DNA of 10,323 bases from Gp6-AA40 sp964505975 (GTDB lineage: Bacteria > Acidobacteriota > Vicinamibacteria > Vicinamibacterales > UBA2999), in contig CAZDLW010000215.1 in the NCBI GenBank assembly GCA_964505975.1, forward strand, positions 1-10,323, given 5' to 3'. The notes under the pieces were generated by a model, which made no database searches, had not been told where the DNA came from, and saw only the letters and a program-made list of their open reading frames with translations. This document shows, piece after piece, positions 5,043 through 10,323 of the stretch (position 1 is its first letter; each line of letters opens with the position of its first letter). The translations under genes and the position numbers were made by a program.

Positions 5043-6917
5043 ATGACACGACAGCAACTGGAACGACACCAGGTGTGGGTGTACCTGGGCGGCATCGTGG
5101 CCGGTCTGACGACGGGCACACTGGCGCCCGCAGTGTCGAGCCAGGCCGAAATCCTCCTGTGGCCGGTACTTGGTGTGCTGCTGTATGCGACGTTCACGCA
5201 AGTGCCGCTCACGCACCTCTCGGACGCCTTCCGGGACGTGCGCTTCACGGGCGCTGTGCTCGCCGGCAACTTCGTCATCGTTCCCGTAGTCGTGGCGATC
5301 CTGCTGCCACTCGTTCCAGCCGAACCGGCCGTCCGGCTGGGTGTGCTCCTGGTGCTGCTGGTGCCGTGCACCGACTGGTTCATCACCTTCACGTACCTCG
5401 GCGGTGGCGACACGCGCCGGGCGTTGGCCGTGACGCCGGTCAACCTGCTGGTGCAATTCGGCCTGCTGCCGATCCTTCTCTGGCTCTTCCTGGGTCGCAC
5501 GTTCGTCGAGATTCTCGCGGTCGACCGCATTGCCCAGGTGTTCATCACGCTCATCGTCATCCCGCTCGTGGCCGCGTATCTCACCGAACGCGCGGTCGAA
5601 CGGCGTCCTTCGCGCGCCGCAATCGTCGACCTCCTCGGATGGCTCCCCGTACCGTTGCTGGGCACGGTGGTGTTCATCATCGCGGCGTCGCAGATGCAGG
5701 TGGTCGCGGACTCGCTGCCGGTTCTTGGCCGCGTCACGGCCGTGTTTGCCGTCTATCTCATCGCCGTCGCGGCAATCGGGGTCGGCATCGCGTGGGCTGT
5801 CAGCCTGCCGACTCGGGCCGCCCGCACACTGGTGTTCAGTCTCGGCACCCGCAACTCCTTTGTCGTCCTCCCGTTCGCCTTGGCGTTACCCGATTCCTGG
5901 AGCATCGCCGTCGTCGTCATCGTGCTGCAGTCGCTGGTGGAGTTGTGGGGAATGGTGGCGTACCTCTGGCTGGTGCCCAAGGTGCTGCTGCGAATGGACC
6001 GTGGACGAGAGCGAACATCGGCCGCGGATCTCGTAACGAAGGTCCGCCTCTCCACTCGTCGGTTCGAGGCGGAGCTTCGTGACCGGTTGACGCGCGGAAT
6101 TGCTTCGCCGAATCTGTACGTGGGCACATGTGGGCACATGACTCCTGCTGGCGGCCGTCCCGCGACCCAGCGCGCGGAGTTCCGCTTCTATGCGGAGCTG
6201 AATGATTTCCTGCCGCGAGAGAAGCGGTTCAGGACGTTCGTGCGCGAATTCGAGCAATCCTCGTCCATCAAGGACATGATCGAAGCCGAAGGTGTGCCTC
6301 ACACCGAAGTGGACCTGGTGATCGCCAACGGCGAGTCCGTCGGGTTCGAATGGCACGCCCGGGATGGCGATCGGATTGCCGTCTATCCGGTGTTCGAGAC
6401 GTTCGACCTGACGCAGGTCACAAGGCTGCGCCCCGAGCCGTTGCGGGAGCCACGCTTCGCGCTCGACGCCCACCTTGGCACGCTGGCTCGTCGTCTGCGC
6501 CTTCTGGGCTTCGACACGCTCTATCACCGGGAATGGGACGATGCGGATCTGGCCCGGAGGGCGGGCGCCGAGCGCCGCATACTGCTGACGCGGGACGTGG
6601 GCCTCCTCAAACGGCGCGTCGTCACCCACGGCTACTTCGTGCGGGAACGGGATCCGCGTGCCCAGGCTGTCGAAGTGGCTCGCCGGCTGCAACTACTCAC
6701 CAGGTTCAGGCCCTTTACGCGCTGCCTTGCGTGCAACGGTGAGCTGGTGGCCATCTCGAAAGAGGACGTAGCGGCTGTCGTGCCCGAACGCACCAGCCTG
6801 TGTCACGACGAATTCGTTACGTGTAATGGCTGCAGGAAGGTGTACTGGCGCGGTTCGCATCACGCCCGTCTGGCAGCCCTGGTCGCGGGGATTCGTGCCG
6901 AGCTCTCATCCAGTTGA
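5043..6917 (+). CDS. Fusion: ACR3/BASS-type transporter + ubiquitin-like/Mut7-C RNase protein
   Basis: One uninterrupted 624-residue frame holds two proteins. Residues about 10-330 are very hydrophobic with repeated membrane helices and resemble the arsenic-resistance (ACR3-like) branch of the bile acid:Na+ symporter superfamily; C109 in VPCTDWF is in the place of the conserved transport cysteine of ACR3 pumps. Residues 366-624 match a complete Mut7-C protein: a ubiquitin-like domain starting at EFRFYAELNDFLP, a PIN-like Mut7-C nuclease domain from FALDAHLG (D475) through RRILLTRDVGLLKRR, and a zinc ribbon with C561/C564 and C594/C597. The Mut7-C part is normally a free protein starting at about M366 (ATG 6138). 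The junction lies in a 10-bp tandem duplication, and deleting one copy would end the transporter after residue 362 at a TGA overlapping that ATG. Arsenite as substrate is inferred from family. The start ATG 5043 lacks a clear ribosome binding site. Confidence 0.8.
   Translation: MTRQQLERHQVWVYLGGIVAGLTTGTLAPAVSSQAEILLWPVLGVLLYATFTQVPLTHLSDAFRDVRFTGAVLAGNFVIVPVVVAILLPLVPAEPAVRLGVLLVLLVPCTDWFITFTYLGGGDTRRALAVTPVNLLVQFGLLPILLWLFLGRTFVEILAVDRIAQVFITLIVIPLVAAYLTERAVERRPSRAAIVDLLGWLPVPLLGTVVFIIAASQMQVVADSLPVLGRVTAVFAVYLIAVAAIGVGIAWAVSLPTRAARTLVFSLGTRNSFVVLPFALALPDSWSIAVVVIVLQSLVELWGMVAYLWLVPKVLLRMDRGRERTSAADLVTKVRLSTRRFEAELRDRLTRGIASPNLYVGTCGHMTPAGGRPATQRAEFRFYAELNDFLPREKRFRTFVREFEQSSSIKDMIEAEGVPHTEVDLVIANGESVGFEWHARDGDRIAVYPVFETFDLTQVTRLRPEPLREPRFALDAHLGTLARRLRLLGFDTLYHREWDDADLARRAGAERRILLTRDVGLLKRRVVTHGYFVRERDPRAQAVEVARRLQLLTRFRPFTRCLACNGELVAISKEDVAAVVPERTSLCHDEFVTCNGCRKVYWRGSHHARLAALVAGIRAELSSS
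6120..6140 (+). repeat. 10-bp tandem duplication at the fusion junction
   Basis: TGGGCACATG occurs twice back to back (6121-6130 and 6131-6140), with a preceding G extending the period-10 match. Ten is not a multiple of three, so loss or gain of one copy changes the frame. With one copy the codons read GTG GGC ACA TGA, with ATG overlapping the TGA. Confidence 0.95.
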
Positions 6918-7059
6918 TCGCAGCAGGCGCCGCTGAATCGCCGCCCAGCGCGGTGTATGCTGACGGCGCAGCGACGACAAAGGGAAAAGTCGTGTAGCGG
7001 ACCGCCGTTGGTCGATGTGTTCGCGTCCTTCGTCACGTTTCCACGGGTGGAGAGCGGCA

Positions 7060-7197
7060 ATGGGGGAGTCGGAGCGGCTGGCGTTTGTGATGTTCACAGC
7101 GCTGTTCCTCGGCGTGTTGCTCGCGTTCACCGCTCTTGTCGGCGTCGTGTGGGTCTGGTTCCTCCGGCGGAACCAGCGCGAACGGTCGCAGCGATGA
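7060..7197 (+). CDS. Small single-pass membrane protein, unknown function
   Basis: This 45-residue ORF has a short charged N-terminus (MGESER), one hydrophobic segment at about residues 8-33 (FVMFTALFLGVLLAFTALVG onward to VWVWF) and a basic tail (RRNQRERSQR), so by the positive-inside rule the C-terminus should be cytoplasmic. I chose ATG 7060 because GGAG (7049-7052) lies seven bases before it; a longer reading from ATG 7015 adds a non-conserved-looking N-terminus. The stop TGA 7195-7197 overlaps an ATG at 7194. I do not recognise a family. It lies between the transporter/Mut7-C ORF and the phosphopantetheinyl transferase. Confidence 0.55.
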   Translation: MGESERLAFVMFTALFLGVLLAFTALVGVVWVWFLRRNQRERSQR

Positions 7198-7303
7198 TGA
7201 AGGCGGGAGGTCCCGGCGGTTGGACGTGGACGGCCGCGTCGGGCGGCCGGGACACCATCTCCGGTTGTGGGGGTCATCGGATACGGGCACGGTGCGACCA
7301 TGA

Positions 7304-8146
7304 ATGGCCCGGAGCAGCGGCCGCCCGCGTATGAACGCCAGGCCCACTGCCGACCCCGTCGGACGTACACCGGGCGTCGTCGATCTCAATCGTACTGTGG
7401 AAGTCCTCGCGGTCTGCCCGATGGAGATCCAGGATCCAGCTCTCGTGGAGGCATATTCCGCGCTCCTGACGGAGGACGAACGCACGCGGCAGCAGGCCTT
7501 CGTCTTCGCGGAGCATCGTCACAGCTATCTCGTCACGCGCGCCCTGATCCGGTGGGGGTTGTCCAGGCACATTCCCGGCGTCGAGCCGGCAGCATGGCGC
7601 TTTGCCCGCAACGAATATGGGAGGCCACGGGTGGAGTGGCCCGAGGCTGGCCGGGGGTTGTCGTTCAACCTCTCGCACACCGCGGGACTGATCGTGTGCG
7701 CGATCACCGCGCATCGCAGCGTGGGCATCGACGTGGAAGCCGTGGATCGCCGATGCGAGATCGAGCAGATCGCACGGCGATACTTCGCGCCGGCGGAAGC
7801 GGCCGCGCTCGGCGCCCTGCCGGCGTCATCCAGGCGCGAGCGATTCTTCGAGTACTGGACGCTGAAGGAAGCGTACGTGAAGGCGCGGGGCGCCGGGTTG
7901 AGCCTGCCGCTGGACGGATTCGCCTACGCATTCCACGGAGCCCACATCCATCTCGAGTTCACCGATCTCGTCGATGACGACGCCGAGGCGTGGCAAATGG
8001 CGCTGCTGGAGCCGCTGCCCGGGTACCGGGCTGCGGTGGTTCTGCGGCATGACCGGACGGCAGCGCGTGTGTTGTCCTTCTGGAGAGCCGTGCCCCTGGA
8101 GCGCACCGAGCCGCTGGAGTGCCGCATGCTGGCAACCTCGGGGTGA
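7304..8146 (+). CDS. 4'-phosphopantetheinyl transferase, Sfp/Gsp/HetI type
   Basis: This enzyme moves the phosphopantetheine arm of CoA onto a serine of acyl or peptidyl carrier proteins. The 280-residue reading shows the family blocks in order: FNLSHTAGL (121-129), the metal-binding GIDVE (141-145, D143 and E145) and FFEYWTLKEAYVKARGAGL (181-199, third acidic ligand E189). Length fits the Sfp class rather than the short AcpS class, so it could serve polyketide or nonribosomal peptide carriers or replace AcpS. ATG 7304 and ATG 7331 are both possible starts; neither has a good ribosome binding site and the first 25 residues are not conserved. Residue numbers are from 7304. No biosynthetic cluster is visible in the window, so it appears to be a stand-alone gene. 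Confidence 0.92.
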   Translation: MARSSGRPRMNARPTADPVGRTPGVVDLNRTVEVLAVCPMEIQDPALVEAYSALLTEDERTRQQAFVFAEHRHSYLVTRALIRWGLSRHIPGVEPAAWRFARNEYGRPRVEWPEAGRGLSFNLSHTAGLIVCAITAHRSVGIDVEAVDRRCEIEQIARRYFAPAEAAALGALPASSRRERFFEYWTLKEAYVKARGAGLSLPLDGFAYAFHGAHIHLEFTDLVDDDAEAWQMALLEPLPGYRAAVVLRHDRTAARVLSFWRAVPLERTEPLECRMLATSG

Positions 8147-8200
8147 CCGCCGTTATCGGCCGAGATTTCGGCTCCCTCGGGGGCGGGCGTGGTTTTCTTC

Positions 8201-8230
8201 TTGACCGACCGCCGGGGTCGGACTTATCCT
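8201..8230 (+). promoter_or_regulatory. Possible promoter of the iron-uptake operon
   Basis: TTGACC (8201-8206), an 18-base spacer and TATCCT (8225-8230) form a sigma-70-like pair, five and four of six consensus bases. A Fur-box-like palindrome begins 14 bases after it, the right place for a repressor to block transcription. Confidence 0.4.
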
Positions 8231-8243
8231 CAACACATTAAAA

Positions 8244-8260
8244 CTGAGACTCAATCTCAG
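8244..8260. promoter_or_regulatory. Fur-box-like operator 1
   Basis: CTGAGACTCAATCTCAG is an inverted repeat with perfect six-base outer arms. Read in the 7-1-7 form of Fur boxes (TGAGACT-C-AATCTCA) six of seven arm positions pair. The surroundings are A/T-rich against a GC-rich background. The gene that follows belongs to a ferric-iron importer, which supports Fur. The regulator itself is not in the window. Confidence 0.6.
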
Positions 8261-8346
8261 AAACGCGTTTTGGCTGGTGCCACTTCGGACCGCGGTTTCG
8301 GGTGTCGACCCGGCCGACCGTATTCTTGAGCTACGATACACCGATA

Positions 8347-9552
8347 ATGAGACTCGATCTCAACTTTGTCCGCCTCGACTCCTCACTGACGGTTGCGGGT
8401 GGCCCGACCGCGGGGGCCGCGCTGGCCGTGGCGGTTGCCGATTCCGATGCGTCGCACGAGCCGGACGCGCACGCACGGGTGGCTGTCGAGCGCGTGAGCG
8501 TCCGGTATGGTGCCATCCTGGCGCTCGACACCGTGTCGATCGACGTGGCCGAGGGCGAGATCGTTTGCCTGCTGGGTCCGTCGGGATCGGGGAAGTCCAC
8601 GCTGCTCAGGACCATCGCCGGAATCGATCGTCCGTCATCGGGACGCATTGTCATTGACGGCAGGGAACTGGCGGGGCCGCAGCGGTTCGTGGAGCCGGAA
8701 CAGCGATGCGTGGGCATGGTCTTCCAGGACTACGCCCTGTTTCCGCATCTGACCATCGAAGCCAATGTGGCGTTTGGTCTCACCGGCCGGCCGAGAACCC
8801 ACGTGCGCCGCGTCGTCGACGAACTCCTCGCCCGCCTCGACCTCCGGCGGTACGCGGGCAGCTACCCGCACATGCTGTCTGGCGGCGAACGGCAGCGGGT
8901 GGCGCTTGCCCGTGCCCTGGCGCCAGCGCCGCGTGTCCTGCTGATGGACGAGCCCTTTTCCGGGCTCGACGATCGGTTGCGCGACCGCATCCGCCGGCAG
9001 ACCATGGAGCTGCTTCGGGACACCCGCACGACAACCATCATCGTGACCCACGATCCCGACGAAGCCATGCACATCGCGGACCGGATTGCGCTGCTGCACT
9101 GGGGACGGCTCGTGCAATGCGGCCCGCCGGACCACCTGTATACGCACCCCGCGACGCTTTTCGCCGCGCGCTTCTTCAGCGATGTCAACGAGATTGAAGG
9201 CACATGCCACGGCGGATGGGTGGAAACACCGGTGGGAAGCTTTCCCGCTCCCGGCCTTGCAGATCACGCGCGCGTATCTGTCTGCATCCGCCCGCAGCAT
9301 CTGCGCCTGTCGTCCGCCTCGCCGAGAGGGATTCCGGCGCGGGTTGTCAGCACGACCTTCCGGGGTGCGAGCGATCAGCTCGTGCTGGCCGTCGACGGGG
9401 TCGAGGCCCCGATGACCCTTCGAGCAACTGGACGCACGCGGCTCGAGCCGGGGGATCGCGTGTTCGTCGACATCCCTGACGCCGACGTCATGGTCCTTCC
9501 CCGGGAGGCCGTCGATTCGCCTTCCCTTCAGCCGAGCGGAGCGTTGAGATGA
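8347..9552 (+). CDS. Ferric-iron ABC transporter ATP-binding protein (FbpC/FutC-like)
   Basis: This is the cytosolic ATPase that drives iron import. From ATG 8347 it has 401 residues: Walker A GPSGSGKST (77-85), Q-loop Q127 in FQDYALFPHLT, signature LSGGERQ (177-183), Walker B VLLMDEP (197-203) and switch H235, then a C-terminal TOBE-like regulatory region from about residue 285 that is typical of the Fbp/Pot/Ugp importer group. I prefer ATG 8347 over the in-frame GTG 8302 because it is the first ATG and no ribosome site favours the GTG; the first 40 residues are not conserved, so a later GTG (8428 or 8479) remains possible. The stop TGA overlaps the next start (ATGA 9549-9552), indicating translational coupling to the binding protein. 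Regulation by the two Fur-like boxes is likely. Confidence 0.88.
   Translation: MRLDLNFVRLDSSLTVAGGPTAGAALAVAVADSDASHEPDAHARVAVERVSVRYGAILALDTVSIDVAEGEIVCLLGPSGSGKSTLLRTIAGIDRPSSGRIVIDGRELAGPQRFVEPEQRCVGMVFQDYALFPHLTIEANVAFGLTGRPRTHVRRVVDELLARLDLRRYAGSYPHMLSGGERQRVALARALAPAPRVLLMDEPFSGLDDRLRDRIRRQTMELLRDTRTTTIIVTHDPDEAMHIADRIALLHWGRLVQCGPPDHLYTHPATLFAARFFSDVNEIEGTCHGGWVETPVGSFPAPGLADHARVSVCIRPQHLRLSSASPRGIPARVVSTTFRGASDQLVLAVDGVEAPMTLRATGRTRLEPGDRVFVDIPDADVMVLPREAVDSPSLQPSGALR
8348..8362. promoter_or_regulatory. Fur-box-like operator 2, overlapping the ATPase start
   Basis: TGAGACTCGATCTCA differs from operator 1 at one of 15 positions and lies 103 bases further on. Its first base is inside ATG 8347, so bound regulator would cover the initiation region. 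The near identity of two palindromes in one upstream region argues against chance. Confidence 0.55.
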
Positions 9553-10323
9553 CAGGAGTGGTGTTCGTTCGCTCGTTGCGCGCGGTGGCGCTTGCGTGCA
9601 TCGCCATGGCCATGGCTCCTGCCGCGGAGGCCCAGCAGCTGAACCTGTACACGACACGCGAGCCGGGGCTCGTCCAGCCGCTGGTCGATGCGTTCACGAC
9701 GAGCACGGGCGTAAAGGTGAACACCATCTTCGTGCGGGACGGCCTCGCCGAACGCGTCGCCGCCGAAGGGACGCGGTCGCCGGCCGATGTGTTGATGACG
9801 GTGGACTTCGGCAACCTGATCGATCTCGTCGAAAAGGGTCTGACCCAGTCCGTACGATCGCCCGTGCTGGAGGAGGCCATTCCGGCGAATTTGCGCGGCA
9901 GTAGCGGCGAGTGGTTCGCGCTCTCGTTGCGCGCCAGGGTCATCTACACGGCTGCCGACGTGAATCTCGCCTCGATCACCTACGAACAGCTCGCCGACCC
10001 GAAGTGGAAGAACACGGTGTGCGTGCGCTCGGGACAGCATCCGTACAACACGGCGCTGATTGCCGCGTATCTGGCGCGTCATGGCCAGGCCCGAACCGAA
10101 ACGTGGCTGCGGGGGGTCAAGGCCAACCTGGGACGAAAGGCAACCGGCGGGGATCGCGACGTCGCCAGGGACATCCTGGGGGGAATCTGCGACATTGGTG
10201 TCGGCAATTCCTACTACGTCGGGCTCATGCGAAGCGGTGCGGGTGGTCCGGAGCAGGAGAAGTGGGGTGCGGCCATCAAGGTGATTCTGCCGACGTTCGA
10301 AGGCGGCGGCACGCACGTGAACG
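9549..10323 (+). CDS. Fe(3+) ABC transporter substrate-binding protein (FutA/FbpA type), cut by the window end
   Basis: This exported protein captures ferric iron for the ABC importer. The frame starts at ATG 9549, overlapping the ATPase stop, and runs 258 codons off the right edge. Residues 1-28 form a signal peptide: a short basic start, a hydrophobic stretch at 12-25, and a probable cleavage after AEA (26-28). The mature part begins with LNLYTTREPGLVQPL and continues with VNTIFVRDGLAERV, SPADVLMTVDFGNL and RSGQHPYNTALIAAYLA, all characteristic of the FutA/IdiA/FbpA ferric-binding family. Y222/Y223 in GNSYYVG are the expected iron-coordinating tyrosine pair, and Y34 may also contribute. No permease gene lies before it; it is expected downstream of the window. 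Confidence 0.92.
   Translation, partial: MTGVVFVRSLRAVALACIAMAMAPAAEAQQLNLYTTREPGLVQPLVDAFTTSTGVKVNTIFVRDGLAERVAAEGTRSPADVLMTVDFGNLIDLVEKGLTQSVRSPVLEEAIPANLRGSSGEWFALSLRARVIYTAADVNLASITYEQLADPKWKNTVCVRSGQHPYNTALIAAYLARHGQARTETWLRGVKANLGRKATGGDRDVARDILGGICDIGVGNSYYVGLMRSGAGGPEQEKWGAAIKVILPTFEGGGTHVN

Noticed and set aside
6138..6917. Separate Mut7-C gene starting at ATG 6138
   Set aside because: In the sequence as given the frame from 5043 continues without a stop, so a single CDS is annotated; internal initiation at 6138 remains possible and is described under the fusion.
6922..6955. Hairpin after the transporter/Mut7-C ORF
   Set aside because: Only a five-bp CGCTG/CAGCG core with a ten-base loop and no T-run, common by chance at this GC content.
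8207..8221. Terminator after the phosphopantetheinyl transferase (CCGACC/GGTCGG stem near 8205-8221)
   Set aside because: The stem is only six bp and has no T-run after it; it also overlaps the proposed promoter spacer.
8635..9657. Minus-strand open frame of 340 codons
   Set aside because: It is antisense to the well-supported ATPase gene and has no motif.

Overview
The window is a high-GC bacterial chromosome segment with housekeeping and accessory genes. The mix (bacilliredoxin, MoaA, an AmrS-type radical SAM enzyme, SurE, an FmdB-type zinc ribbon, a Mut7-C protein, an Sfp-type transferase, a FutA/FbpA-type iron importer) and the scarcity of clear Shine-Dalgarno sites would fit a soil Acidobacteriota such as the Vicinamibacteria. 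That assignment is inference from gene content only.

Layout. Bases 1-207 hold the C-terminal end of a bacilliredoxin, followed at once by a perfect hairpin. Bases 208-604 have no gene but contain three nested perfect inverted repeats (320-496). On the minus strand follow moaA (605-1621) and amrS (1842-3011), two radical SAM genes. On the plus strand comes surE (3239-3997), which converges on an fmdB-type gene (4095-4349, minus). tRNA-Pro(CGG) lies at 4433-4509 with a strong terminator. Behind it sits a small decayed patch: a possible AbiEi-like fragment, a frameshifted DUF433 antitoxin gene, and a 25-bp imperfect direct repeat whose first copy overlaps the terminator and whose second lies at 4958-4982.

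The second half is all plus strand. A 624-residue ORF (5043-6917) joins an ACR3/BASS-type transporter to a ubiquitin-like/Mut7-C/zinc-ribbon protein. The junction is a 10-bp tandem duplication. Removing one copy restores two genes with an ATGA stop/start overlap. Then come a 45-residue single-pass membrane protein, an Sfp-type phosphopantetheinyl transferase, and an iron-uptake operon (ATPase, then substrate-binding protein, running off the window). The iron operon is preceded by two nearly identical Fur-box-like palindromes.

Functionally, moaA serves molybdopterin synthesis, surE nucleotide salvage or repair, the phosphopantetheinyl transferase activates carrier proteins, and the ABC genes import ferric iron, probably under Fur control. 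The points most worth checking are the duplication-made fusion, the nested inverted repeats at 320-496, the duplicated Fur operators, and the decayed patch behind the tRNA.
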